Shown here: in pieces, positions 19,486-27,841 of the stretch | Position numbering within the stretch: position 1 is the first letter of the stretch | How the letters are laid out: each line of letters starts with the position of its first letter | Assembly (NCBI RefSeq): GCF_947501425.1 | Contig: NZ_CANMVN010000007.1 | Coordinates: forward strand, 34,197-98,196 | Length of the DNA stretch: 64,000 nt | Direction of reading: 5' to 3' | DNA from: an uncultured Psychroserpens sp. | GTDB lineage: Bacteria; Bacteroidota; Bacteroidia; Flavobacteriales; Flavobacteriaceae | Translations under genes and position numbers: made by a program | The notes under the pieces: model-generated | Databases searched by the model: none | Seen by the model: the letters and a program-made list of their open reading frames with translations, nothing else | What the model was told of the DNA's origin: nothing

Positions 19486-19959
19486 ATGATAGACGACATC
19501 GAAATTAGGGAAGCCACTCTGGACGATATACCAGAGATTACATCAATTTTTAGAGATACGATTAGAACTGTAAATAGTAGAGATTATAACGACAAGCAAA
19601 TTGAAGTTTGGGCATCTGGCGCAGATGACATTGACAAATGGGAAGAGCGTATCAAGACATTCTATTTTATTGTTGCTGAAGTTGGAGACACCATTGTTGG
19701 TTTTTCGTATTTAACCAAAGGCTACTATCTCGATGGCTTATTTGTCCACAAAGATTTTCAACGAAGAACCATCGCTTCTAAATTACTAAGAATTATGGAA
19801 TCCAGAGTGTCAATTAATGGGTTTGACACCATCAAATCTGATGTAAGTATTACTGCACTTGATTTTTTTGACTCTCACTTTTACGAAGTAGAAAAGAAGC
19901 AGAAAAAATCACATAAAGGGATGGTGTTTGAAAATTACATTGTCTACAAAGACTTATAA
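19486..19959 (+). CDS. GNAT family N-acetyltransferase
   Basis: 157 residues with the GNAT order: IREATLDDIPEI at the N-terminus, FIVAEVGDTIVGFSYL (strands 3-4), then LDGLFVHKDFQRRTIASKLL, the acetyl-CoA pyrophosphate loop in which the usual Q/RxxGxG/A is degenerate (QRRTIA). It starts 3 bases after kdsA. Substrate unknown. Confidence 0.85.
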   Translation: MIDDIEIREATLDDIPEITSIFRDTIRTVNSRDYNDKQIEVWASGADDIDKWEERIKTFYFIVAEVGDTIVGFSYLTKGYYLDGLFVHKDFQRRTIASKLLRIMESRVSINGFDTIKSDVSITALDFFDSHFYEVEKKQKKSHKGMVFENYIVYKDL

Positions 19960-19962
19960 AGA

Positions 19963-20322
19963 CTACTTTAAAAACGACTTATTCTTGTGCTTTTCAACTT
20001 CCTTCAGAATATTAATAAACAATTCATCATCAATATCCTCTAAGGTTTTATAACGCATTGACTTTACTACTTTGCGCTTTTCGGAGACCATAAACTCGGT
20101 ATATTTTTTCAAATGTGCCGAATGCCAAAAACCAACATCTATATAATCTTTACTTTGATTGAGATAACATATTGGGCGATTATTGACATAGTAACAAGGA
20201 ATTCGCCATTTATACTTCATTTCAGCATCAGGAAACGTATGCTCAATAAGTATCTGTAGATGCATTAAAATTGACCTGTAAGGTTCAGGCTGTTTTAATA
20301 TGTACGCCTCTGCTGGATTCAA
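19963..20322 (-). CDS. DUF1801 domain protein
   Basis: 119 residues: LKQPEPYRSILMHLQILIEHTFPDAEMKYKW, then IPCYYVNNRPICYL and VDVGFW-type beta strands, the DUF1801 (YdhG-like) layout. Function of the family is not established. It ends convergently 3 bases from the GNAT gene. Confidence 0.8.
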   Translation of the reverse strand: MNPAEAYILKQPEPYRSILMHLQILIEHTFPDAEMKYKWRIPCYYVNNRPICYLNQSKDYIDVGFWHSAHLKKYTEFMVSEKRKVVKSMRYKTLEDIDDELFINILKEVEKHKNKSFLK

Positions 20323-20328
20323 AACAAA

Positions 20329-20682
20329 CTAGAATAATCTAATAATACCAAATACTAAAAGTGCAATTCCAATAATGGCCTTAAATGGCATTAATTTATC
20401 AGATAGTTTTTTTAGACCATCACCCAAAGCAGGCACTTTACCAATAGAGTGTGCTAAAAGTAAAATTCCACCTAAAATACTTACAACATTATATAAAACA
20501 CCATTCCAAAATTTCAATACAGCTAACACGATAAGTGCTCCACCAATAATGGTTTGAAAAGGTGCTAAAAACCCAGCTATCTTATTAAAAAAATTACTTT
20601 CTCCATCCCATTTATCTAGTGTAGCAAGGCCAAGTAAAAGACCACCTGCAATATTGGCTATAGTTAAAAGAAGTCCCATCAT
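20329..20682 (-). CDS. Small membrane protein with internally repeated segments
   Basis: 117 residues with about four hydrophobic spans. Two halves look related: APFQTIIGGALIVLAVLKFW (about 39-58) and MPFKAIIGIALLVFGIIRLF (about 98-117), suggesting an old internal duplication. No family recognised. It lies 6 bases before the DUF1801 gene on the same strand. Confidence 0.65.
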   Translation of the reverse strand: MMGLLLTIANIAGGLLLGLATLDKWDGESNFFNKIAGFLAPFQTIIGGALIVLAVLKFWNGVLYNVVSILGGILLLAHSIGKVPALGDGLKKLSDKLMPFKAIIGIALLVFGIIRLF

Positions 20683-20734
20683 TATTTCTGAAAATTTATT
20701 GTTATTCCATAAATATAATTATTATCTTTAAGTT

Positions 20735-21706
20735 ATGAGGCAACTCTTGTTAACACTTACCTTTCTTTTAGCTTTTATTAGCTATTCCCAGAACTATAAC
20801 CATGTTGATTCTATTGTAAGCAACTATCCTGATAAATTCAGATCCATCAACTATTTTGCAAATAGAGTAGCAAAAGATTTTGATACAGATCTTGATAAAA
20901 CCAGAGCAGTATACTATTGGATTGCAAATCATATTGTGTACGACTATAAATCTCGAAGGAATGGTTCAAATGGCTATAAATCTATTGAGGTGACCACAGA
21001 AGATGATTATAAGCATAAGCTTCTAGCAATGGAAAAAAAATATGCTGAACGCGCTTTAAAACGTAAACTCGCCGTTTGTGAAGGCTATGCACAACTATTT
21101 AAGTTTACACTTTTAGAATTAGGAATAGAAACTGAAGTCATTAGTGGTTTTGCAAGAATTAATCCTTCGGAAATTGGACGAATAAGAAACGATACCAATC
21201 ATGCATGGAATGCTGTCAAAATACAAAATGAATGGAAGCTTGTTGATGCGACTTGGTCAACTGGTAGCGAAGAAGAAGTTCCAGAGCGGTTCAACTTTAG
21301 AGATACTTATTTTTTTATCGCTCCAGAAGATCTTATCCTATCACATTTCCCGAAAGATAAAAAATGGCAGTTATTAAAAAACCCTTTAGATAAAGCCGAT
21401 TACTTTTACCAACCATTGTTTTATGAAACTTACTACGATTCTGGATTGAAACTTAAGGAGAAAACACAAGGACTTATAAAGATAAAATCAAAAGACTTCA
21501 TAGAAATTACATTTGATGCTATCGATCCAACTCATAACTATTACTATGCGTTTTCTGAATTTAGCACTTCAAAAAAGTTATTTTTTGAGAAGAAAAACGG
21601 CAAGTACGTGACCAAAATCCCTTTTAATTCAAATCGTAAAACAGTGCTTGGTATTTATCATAATTTCACTGCAGCAATCGATTTCAAAATTATTCCAGCC
21701 AAATAG
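20735..21706 (+). CDS. Secreted transglutaminase-like (papain-fold) protein
   Basis: 323 residues. Signal peptide 1-18 (LLLTLTFLLAFISYSQ). A transglutaminase-like core has Cys115 in LAVCEGYAQL, His156 in NHAWNAVK and Asp171 in LVDATWS, the complete Cys-His-Asp triad. The remaining ~130 residues form a beta-rich C-terminal part. Periplasmic peptidase or crosslinking activity is possible; many such bacterial proteins are proteases. Confidence 0.85.
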   Translation: MRQLLLTLTFLLAFISYSQNYNHVDSIVSNYPDKFRSINYFANRVAKDFDTDLDKTRAVYYWIANHIVYDYKSRRNGSNGYKSIEVTTEDDYKHKLLAMEKKYAERALKRKLAVCEGYAQLFKFTLLELGIETEVISGFARINPSEIGRIRNDTNHAWNAVKIQNEWKLVDATWSTGSEEEVPERFNFRDTYFFIAPEDLILSHFPKDKKWQLLKNPLDKADYFYQPLFYETYYDSGLKLKEKTQGLIKIKSKDFIEITFDAIDPTHNYYYAFSEFSTSKKLFFEKKNGKYVTKIPFNSNRKTVLGIYHNFTAAIDFKIIPAK

Positions 21707-21749
21707 GTTTATGAAAGGTTTAACTTGTTTTATTCAACTTATTTTATTT

Positions 21750-21766
21750 ACTTTGTATTTCAAAGT
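21750..21766 (+). promoter_or_regulatory. Operator-like palindrome, copy 1 (ACTTTGTATTTCAAAGT)
   Basis: ACTTTG-TATTT-CAAAGT is an inverted repeat ending 8 bases before the ATG at 21775. Near-identical palindromes stand at 22770-22786 and 23587-23603. The first half resembles a -7 box (xACTTTG), so binding would cover the transcription start. Confidence 0.6.
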
Positions 21767-21774
21767 ACTTTATA

Positions 21775-22404
21775 ATGGAATCAAAAGACTATTTAAAAGA
21801 CATATCTGAGATCAAGACCATGATGAATAAATCATCTCGATTTTTATCCATTAGTGGGCTTTCTGGAATTCTGGCAGGCATCTATGCACTTATTGGTGCT
21901 TATTTCGGTTATAATATCATCTACGCCAACAATATTGTAACCATTGATGGCTACAGAACATTAATCATTACTGAAGATGGTTTAACTAACATTTTTATTG
22001 TGGCCATGACTGTTGTTGTGATGTCTATTGTAACTGGTATCATTTTAAGTTACCTGAAAGCAAAAAAGCAAAGCGAAAGTATGTGGGATTCCACCTCAAA
22101 ACGGCTCATTATTAATTTTATGATTCCCTTAGTTACAGGTGGAACATTTATCATGCTATTGTTGGAAAAAGATGCTTATCCTTTTATAGCGCCTCTCACC
22201 ATGATATTTTATGGTTTGGCATGTGTTAATGCGAGTAAATACACCTTGGGTTATATTAGATATTTAGGATTGACAATGATTGTTATTGGATTGATCTCTA
22301 CCTACTTTTTAGGATACGGATTGTTCTTTTGGGCCTTAGGATTTGGAGTTTGCCATATTTTCTACGGAACAATTATGCATTTTAAGTACGATAGACTAAA
22401 ATAA
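21775..22404 (+). CDS. Five-span membrane protein of the palindrome regulon
   Basis: 209 residues. A short soluble N-terminus (MESKDYLKDISEIKTMMNKSS) is followed by about six hydrophobic segments. No conserved catalytic motif seen, and no family recognised with confidence. It is followed 45 bases later by the winged-helix regulator, and the pair resembles the common layout of a membrane protein encoded beside its small DNA-binding regulator. Confidence 0.7.
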   Translation: MESKDYLKDISEIKTMMNKSSRFLSISGLSGILAGIYALIGAYFGYNIIYANNIVTIDGYRTLIITEDGLTNIFIVAMTVVVMSIVTGIILSYLKAKKQSESMWDSTSKRLIINFMIPLVTGGTFIMLLLEKDAYPFIAPLTMIFYGLACVNASKYTLGYIRYLGLTMIVIGLISTYFLGYGLFFWALGFGVCHIFYGTIMHFKYDRLK

Positions 22405-22417
22405 GTTATCCTTTGCA

Positions 22418-22425
22418 TAACTTTG
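22418..22425 (+). promoter_or_regulatory. -7 promoter element (TAACTTTG) before the winged-helix regulator
   Basis: TAACTTTG fits TAnnTTTG and ends 24 bases before the GTG start at 22450. It also contains one half-site, ACTTTGAA, of the palindrome seen at the three neighbouring sites, so weak autoregulation is conceivable. Confidence 0.45.
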
Positions 22426-22449
22426 AACTATTAATCTGAAACCAGAGGC

Positions 22450-22743
22450 GTGAGCATCATCAACAACATAAATAAAGCATTTGACCATCGAATTAGATTG
22501 GGTATTATGTCCATTTTAATGGTTAATGAATATGCCGATTTCAATATGCTGAAAGAATTACTTGGTGCTACCGATGGCAATCTGGCAAGTCACACAAAAG
22601 CATTAGAGAATGCCGAATATATTAAAGTTGAAAAACAATTTATAGGTAGAAAACCTAACACACGCTACTCTACTACTAAATTAGGTAGAGCAGCATTTAA
22701 AAAACACATTGAAGCACTTGAAAAACTAATTAATAAACAATAA
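22450..22743 (+). CDS. Winged-helix transcriptional regulator (HTH_34-like)
   Basis: 97 residues from a GTG start. Helix-turn-helix region YADFNMLKELLGATDGNLASHTKALENAEYIKVEKQFIGRKPNTRYSTT-type sequence shows a recognition helix (GNLASHTKAL) and a wing (FIGRKPNTRYSTTKLGR). This is the layout of the PF13601 (HTH_34) winged-helix family, usually a dimer. It sits in the middle of three genes or operons carrying the ACTTTG...CAAAGT palindrome and is the obvious candidate to bind it. Confidence 0.85.
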   Translation: MSIINNINKAFDHRIRLGIMSILMVNEYADFNMLKELLGATDGNLASHTKALENAEYIKVEKQFIGRKPNTRYSTTKLGRAAFKKHIEALEKLINKQ

Positions 22744-22769
22744 CTAAGTATATATTTTTTTATGCATTC

Positions 22770-22786
22770 ACTTTGAAATTCAAAGT
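22770..22786 (+). promoter_or_regulatory. Operator-like palindrome, copy 2 (ACTTTGAAATTCAAAGT)
   Basis: A perfect 8-base inverted repeat around a central A, ending 13 bases before the ATG at 22800 of the MpaB-like gene. Confidence 0.65.
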
Positions 22787-22799
22787 AAAAAAAAGAAAA

Positions 22800-23564
22800 A
22801 TGAAACATTTTGTAGACAAACATTCGATAGTGAGAGAGATTTGGGGAAAAAGCGATACCATACTCCTCATTTTTGCTGGTGCTTCAGCTGAATTTGCACT
22901 CAACAAAGTTGTAGACTGGCTTTACTTTACAGGTAAGCTCCCTAAAGATCCTTTAGGTCGATTGTTTTCTACTGTGTCTTATGCAAGAGCCATTGTATTT
23001 TCAGAAAAGCAAATGGCATACACAGCCATAGATAGAATTAATACGATACATAGTTCAGTAGAGAAAAAACGCGGACAATCAATCCCTCAATGGGCATATA
23101 GAGATGTTCTATTCATGCTTATAGACTACTCGATTAGATCTTATGAAATACTCGAACGTCAATTAAAAACTCATGAAAGACAGGATGTCTTTAATGTTTT
23201 TATGGACGTTGGAAAACGAATGCACATTCAAGATTTACCTAATGATTACGAGGCGTTCAAAATCATGAGACATGAGCATATCAAACAAAACCTTTATAAT
23301 GGAAAATTTACAAAAGACCTATACAAACAATACCGGAAACACTTAGGGTTTTTAAGATATCGATTATTACTCGAATCACAGAGTTTAATTGTTCCTAAAG
23401 CAGTAACTAAACTTTTAAAGTTAAGAAGTATCTCCTTTTTGAGTCCGCTAATTTCAATTTACAAACTCAGCAGATCGTTGAAACTAGACAACATAATAAA
23501 AGCCATACTATTACCATCAAATTATAAAAAAGAAATAAAATCTTTAAATCAAACAACATACTGA
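22800..23564 (+). CDS. MpaB/rubber-oxygenase-like (DUF2236) protein
   Basis: About 254 residues from ATG 22800; a TTG at 22773 lies inside the palindrome and is not the start. FAGASAEFALNKVVDWLYFTGKLP-type sequence, DPLGRLFSTVSYARAIVFSE and INTIHSSV match the DUF2236 pattern, in which a conserved histidine binds heme in characterised latex-clearing proteins. A heme-dependent oxygenase or oxidoreductase is possible. Here it directly follows the palindrome and precedes DUF4173. Confidence 0.7.
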   Translation: MKHFVDKHSIVREIWGKSDTILLIFAGASAEFALNKVVDWLYFTGKLPKDPLGRLFSTVSYARAIVFSEKQMAYTAIDRINTIHSSVEKKRGQSIPQWAYRDVLFMLIDYSIRSYEILERQLKTHERQDVFNVFMDVGKRMHIQDLPNDYEAFKIMRHEHIKQNLYNGKFTKDLYKQYRKHLGFLRYRLLLESQSLIVPKAVTKLLKLRSISFLSPLISIYKLSRSLKLDNIIKAILLPSNYKKEIKSLNQTTY

Positions 23565-23586
23565 CACCTATTTTTTTTATCTCATC

Positions 23587-23603
23587 ACTTTGAATTTCAA
23601 AGT
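23587..23603 (+). promoter_or_regulatory. Operator-like palindrome, copy 3 (ACTTTGAATTTCAAAGT)
   Basis: Perfect 8-base inverted repeat around a central T, ending 17 bases before the ATG at 23621 of the DUF4173 gene. As at copy 1, it is followed by ACTTTA. Confidence 0.65.
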
Positions 23604-23620
23604 ACTTTAAAATTTATACT

Positions 23621-25018
23621 ATGAAACAAATTTCAGTCATCATCGCATCATTTCTATTCAGTTTACTTTTTTTTGAAAAGTATATTGGTTTGAATCTGTC
23701 CATTTTTTCAATTATTACCATCGTGTTTTTAGGTGTATATAATCCTGTAAAATTTAAAGACAAAACAGTACTACTATTTACACTTGCTTACCTTCTCACT
23801 GCTGTATTTGTATTTGTTCAGCATTCATATCTATCAATCATTGCCAACTGTGTTGCCTTTTTCACTTTGGTAGGTCGAGTCTCTCAAAGCAATACATCTA
23901 TCTATGTCAATTGGCTAAATGGTTTGTATACCACAATAGCTGGGTTTTTCCATAGAAACATTCAAGTTGATGAGGATAAAACAAAAGTGAAATGGAACAA
24001 GGATATTGATGTACTGCATTGGACTAAACTCATTGGCATCCCATTGTTTTTTGTCATTATGTTTGTTCTTCTATATAAAAATGGAAACCCAGTGTTTAAT
24101 GATTTGATCTCTAAAATTGATTTTAGTTTTATCAATGTACAATGGGTTTTATTCTCTGTATTGGGTTACTATTTATTCAGTAATATCTCTAAACCCATTA
24201 GAGTGGAGCCTGCAACCTCAACAGATTTAAATGTTAAGAATGAATTACTCAAATCGGATGATTTTTCCGAAGAAAAACTCCAAAAAGAGAAGCAATTAGG
24301 AACCACACTTATAGGATTATTAAATCTTTTGATTGTCTTCTACATAGTAACCGATATTTCGTATTTAATGACCAATCAAACTGTAAAAGCTTCGGTTTTT
24401 TCCAGTCAGGTTCACAGTGGTATTAATACCCTTATCTCCTCAATAATAATCGCAATTATCATCATTCTTTACGTTTTTAGAGGTAATCTTAACTTCTACA
24501 AAGAGAATAAAGTTCTTAAATACCTCACTTATACGTGGATCATCCTCAATGCGCTTTTAATTGTTCTTATAGCCATTAAAAATCATAATTATATTACCGC
24601 TTTTGGTCTGACTTACAAACGTATTGGTGTTCATATTTATATTCTGCTGGCATTTATTGGGCTCATTACAACATTTATTAAAGTATTGAGCATTAAAAAT
24701 ATGGCATTCTTATTCCGAAGAAACACTCAAATTGCTTTTATCGCTCTTATTGGTTTTAGTAGCATTAATTGGGACCATGCCATTACTTCATACAATCTTA
24801 ATCATGCCAAATCATTTGATCTGGATTACCTTATTGGCTTATCTGAAAATAACGCATTACTGCTCAAAAAATACAGTCAGAAAGCTGAACTAAGCTCTAA
24901 TTATTATAACAGGATTGATAAAAAATATGCCACTTACTTACAACGTACTGAAGAGCGAAGCTGGCAGGAAAAGGCCTATGCCGACTTTTACTTAACTGAA
25001 AACGATAAATCTCTATAA
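23621..25018 (+). CDS. DUF4173/DUF4153-type polytopic membrane protein
   Basis: 465 residues with around a dozen hydrophobic segments. A central loop (about 200-230) is hydrophilic. The C-terminal region, INWDHAITSYNLNHAKSFDLDYLIGLSENN, followed by a soluble tail, is the hallmark of DUF4173. Function of the family is unknown; genes of this kind often accompany winged-helix regulators. It starts a plus-strand run of small envelope genes. Confidence 0.82.
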   Translation: MKQISVIIASFLFSLLFFEKYIGLNLSIFSIITIVFLGVYNPVKFKDKTVLLFTLAYLLTAVFVFVQHSYLSIIANCVAFFTLVGRVSQSNTSIYVNWLNGLYTTIAGFFHRNIQVDEDKTKVKWNKDIDVLHWTKLIGIPLFFVIMFVLLYKNGNPVFNDLISKIDFSFINVQWVLFSVLGYYLFSNISKPIRVEPATSTDLNVKNELLKSDDFSEEKLQKEKQLGTTLIGLLNLLIVFYIVTDISYLMTNQTVKASVFSSQVHSGINTLISSIIIAIIIILYVFRGNLNFYKENKVLKYLTYTWIILNALLIVLIAIKNHNYITAFGLTYKRIGVHIYILLAFIGLITTFIKVLSIKNMAFLFRRNTQIAFIALIGFSSINWDHAITSYNLNHAKSFDLDYLIGLSENNALLLKKYSQKAELSSNYYNRIDKKYATYLQRTEERSWQEKAYADFYLTENDKSL

Positions 25019-25025
25019 CATTGCT

Positions 25026-25397
25026 ATGAATCTCCCAAGTAATCTTTCAAAATCTTGTCTGATAGCTGCAGTCATTTTCTGGATAATCATTGCTACTGAA
25101 GAGAAAGACATAGGCTTGATGCCCATTATGTTTGTATCGTTAATTCCAATATTCTTTGTAGTTACCATTGTAGTTATTGGTAGTATTTGTCCGATTTTTT
25201 GGCTTAGAAAATCTGAAACTTTCGGCAACAAAGCCATATTTAAAACCTTTTACCCATACTATGCTATAATAGCTTTTGGTATTTGTTCTTTCGGGATCAT
25301 AGCCTCAGATTTTGACATCTATATGATTGCTTTTTTCACGTCCGCTTTTATAACCACGAGCCAATGTTGGGTTTGGTTCGCAAAAGAAAAAGATTGA
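25026..25397 (+). CDS. Small four-span membrane protein
   Basis: 123 residues with hydrophobic segments near 10-22, 30-52, 74-92 and 97-113. It starts 7 bases after DUF4173 and ends 1 base before the Coq4-like gene, so it is clearly in the same transcript. No family recognised. Confidence 0.7.
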   Translation: MNLPSNLSKSCLIAAVIFWIIIATEEKDIGLMPIMFVSLIPIFFVVTIVVIGSICPIFWLRKSETFGNKAIFKTFYPYYAIIAFGICSFGIIASDFDIYMIAFFTSAFITTSQCWVWFAKEKD

Positions 25398-25398
25398 T

Positions 25399-25899
25399 AT
25401 GAAAACATTGAGAAAACAATTCATCGAATGGCTCTTTAAACATTCACAAAACATATACACCAATATGTTCAAACATCATAAGGCCTGGGGAATTAATACT
25501 GAGGAACTACTCACCTATCCTGAAACGTCTTTTGGCAGACATTTGGGTGAGTTTTTAGATCAAAACAATTTTGAGCTCATTGCCAAAGTAGAACGTCACG
25601 ATGCTTATCACACACTAACAGGTTATGGAACAAAAGTAGAAGATGAGATTGCTTTACAGTGCCTGTGTTTCGGGAACGGCAAACGTAGTATCTATTTGTA
25701 TGGCGCTATGATATTAGGCATAATTATACTGCCTGATTATTATAAATATTACTATCGCTCGTACTGTATAGGAAAAGCGTCAAATCCGTTTCATCACTAT
25801 GACTACAAAAAATTATTACATATTAATATTGATGATTTTAGAGACGCTATTTTTACAAGATCACAACTTAAAACCTTAGTATTTCACTGCCATGGATAG
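25399..25899 (+). CDS. Coq4-like protein with HDxxHx11E metal-binding motif
   Basis: 166 residues. His67-Asp68-x-x-His71 followed by 11 residues and Glu83 (RHDAYH...EDE) reproduces the HDxxHx11E motif of Coq4, which in mitochondria binds a metal and organises or decarboxylates in ubiquinone synthesis. Flavobacteria normally use menaquinone, and no ubiquinone gene is nearby, so the role here must be different or at least unproven. It overlaps the next gene by 8 bases. Confidence 0.75.
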   Translation: MKTLRKQFIEWLFKHSQNIYTNMFKHHKAWGINTEELLTYPETSFGRHLGEFLDQNNFELIAKVERHDAYHTLTGYGTKVEDEIALQCLCFGNGKRSIYLYGAMILGIIILPDYYKYYYRSYCIGKASNPFHHYDYKKLLHINIDDFRDAIFTRSQLKTLVFHCHG

Positions 25900-26179
25900 A
25901 CTTAAATTAACCATATGGATCACCTTAGTATTTTTTGGTTTTGGATCCATGCTTTTTGCCTTACATCTTTTTGATAAAGATAGTTTTGTCATTATAATAT
26001 TTGGATACTATTATGTGTTATTCTGTGTAGTATTCAATAGTTTGTTGGTTTTGATCTTACTCTTCATTTTACTACTGAAGAACAACAAAGCAAAAACCTT
26101 GAAATCCATTGGAGTTCTATTAATTAATATTCCAATTGCACTACTCTATTTTAATATTGTAGTTAATACCATACATTAA
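25892..26179 (+). CDS. Small three-span membrane protein
   Basis: 95 residues with three hydrophobic segments (about 6-25, 32-63, 73-90). It overlaps the Coq4-like gene by 8 bases and precedes the SanA-like gene by 4. No family recognised. Confidence 0.65.
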   Translation: MDRLKLTIWITLVFFGFGSMLFALHLFDKDSFVIIIFGYYYVLFCVVFNSLLVLILLFILLLKNNKAKTLKSIGVLLINIPIALLYFNIVVNTIH

Positions 26180-26183
26180 ACCT

Positions 26184-26813
26184 ATGAAAAAACTTAAACT
26201 CTTCTTACTACTCATTGTATTTCTGTTGATCGCATTAATGATTACAAATTACATGGTAAGCTATCAGGCAAAAGGTAAAATCTACACTTCCACCTCTAAA
26301 ATTCCAAAAAACAAAGTAGGCCTGCTTCTGGGAACTGCTAAATTTTTATCCAACGGAAATATCAACTTGTATTACACCTATCGGATAAATGCAGCCGTAG
26401 CCCTCTACAAAGCAAATAAAATAGAATATATTTTAGTGAGTGGAGACAATGGACGAAAGACTTATGATGAGCCAACAACATTTAAGGAGGATCTGATAGC
26501 CAAAGGCATTCCTGAGGATAAGATATTTTTAGATTATGCTGGTTTTAGAACATTAGATTCTGTGATAAGAGCTAAAGAGATTTTCGGACAAGACTCCATT
26601 ACTATTATTTCTCAAGAGTTTCATAATGAACGTGCCATATACTTAGCCAAACACAATAACATAAAGGCCATTGCTTTTAATGCTAAAGATGTTCAGGGAC
26701 GTTACGGACTCAAAGTACAGCTCCGTGAATATCTAGCCAGAGCCAAAGCTTCAATAGATGTATTGTTTAATGTATCTCCTAAATTTCTAGGTGACAAAAT
26801 AGAAATCAAATGA
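26184..26813 (+). CDS. SanA-like envelope protein (DUF218/ElyC family)
   Basis: 209 residues. One N-terminal membrane span (6-24), then a periplasmic DUF218 domain with VGLLLGTAKFLSNGNINLYYTYR, ILVSGDNGRKTYDEP and IISQEFHNERAIYLAK. These are the motifs of SanA, linked to vancomycin exclusion and envelope integrity in enterobacteria. The ATG of the next gene overlaps its stop (ATGA). Confidence 0.85.
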   Translation: MKKLKLFLLLIVFLLIALMITNYMVSYQAKGKIYTSTSKIPKNKVGLLLGTAKFLSNGNINLYYTYRINAAVALYKANKIEYILVSGDNGRKTYDEPTTFKEDLIAKGIPEDKIFLDYAGFRTLDSVIRAKEIFGQDSITIISQEFHNERAIYLAKHNNIKAIAFNAKDVQGRYGLKVQLREYLARAKASIDVLFNVSPKFLGDKIEIK

Positions 26814-27193
26814 CCATCAAGTTCAATACATATTTTTTTGCATCAAGTCTGTTGCTGCTTTCTACTGAAATCTGTATCGCAGCATTTTTAACCGAAGGTT
26901 TTATAAGACATACCTTTGGAGATTTCCTGGTGGTTATTTTGATCTATTGCGCTATAAGAAGTGTTATTGATACAAAACCGTTACATGTCGCTATCGCTGT
27001 TCTTTTGTTTGCCTTTTTAGTTGAGTTTTTACAACTATTCAATCTTTTAGATTATTTAAATCTCAGAGACAATGAACTTGCTGTAATTGTATTAGGAAGT
27101 ACATTTCATATCTCAGACCTCATCGCCTATACTTTAGGTGTCATTACTATTTTTTTAATTGATAAATATATCTGTATCACATGGAAACCATAA
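26810..27193 (+). CDS. DUF2809 membrane protein
   Basis: 127 residues with four hydrophobic spans. The pattern TEGFIRHTFGDFLVVILIY plus LVEFLQLFNLLDYLNLRDNE-type sequence is that of DUF2809 (YjgA-like small membrane proteins). It overlaps the DUF1361 gene by 13 bases. Unknown function. Confidence 0.78.
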   Translation: MTIKFNTYFFASSLLLLSTEICIAAFLTEGFIRHTFGDFLVVILIYCAIRSVIDTKPLHVAIAVLLFAFLVEFLQLFNLLDYLNLRDNELAVIVLGSTFHISDLIAYTLGVITIFLIDKYICITWKP

Positions 27194-27837
27194 AAACATT
27201 AATTCTCAATCGGTTTAAAATCTTATCATTATTAACCATTTCAATGGCATTGAGTATCGTGCTATTAATGATTAGAATGAAACTCCACCACTCTTTTTAC
27301 CTGCTATTTTTAGTGTGGAATCTATTTTTGGCTATCATCCCTTTTGCAATAACTACAGGACTAACAAGTAGACCAAAAGCAAATAAATTCTCCTTTTTTA
27401 TATCGTTTAGCGCTTGGATACTTTTCTTACCAAATGCACCATACATTGTTACCGATTTACTTCATCTTACCAACAGTAAACCTCATTTACTTTGGCTAGA
27501 TGTACTAGTCATTACATCTTTCGCTTTAAACGGATTGATTCTATTTTTCTTATCGCTATCTGATATGGAAGAACTTCTAAAACAACAATTAAACGTTAAG
27601 TTCATCATTCCTATACTAGTTTCTATTTTTGGCTTAACTGCCTTTGGAATCTATCTTGGACGATTTCTACGATATAATTCCTGGGAAATCATAAACAATC
27701 CTTTAAATCTTTTTTCAGATAGTATTAACCTTTTATTTGAACCCAATCTTGAAGCCTGGATATTCACATTGACGTTTGGTGCTTTTTTAGCCATAACCTA
27801 TTGGATGTTAAAAGCATTCTCAAATTCTAAAATTTAA
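27181..27837 (+). CDS. DUF1361 membrane protein
   Basis: 218 residues with about seven spans. FLPNAPYIVTDLLHL is the DUF1361 signature, followed by GRFLRYNSWEIINNP. Function unknown. It is translationally coupled to DUF2809. Confidence 0.82.
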   Translation: METIKTLILNRFKILSLLTISMALSIVLLMIRMKLHHSFYLLFLVWNLFLAIIPFAITTGLTSRPKANKFSFFISFSAWILFLPNAPYIVTDLLHLTNSKPHLLWLDVLVITSFALNGLILFFLSLSDMEELLKQQLNVKFIIPILVSIFGLTAFGIYLGRFLRYNSWEIINNPLNLFSDSINLLFEPNLEAWIFTLTFGAFLAITYWMLKAFSNSKI

Positions 27838-27841
27838 AACA

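Noticed and set aside
25013..25237. 74-residue minus-strand frame
   Set aside because: Antisense to a membrane protein gene that fits the plus-strand operon with tight spacing.
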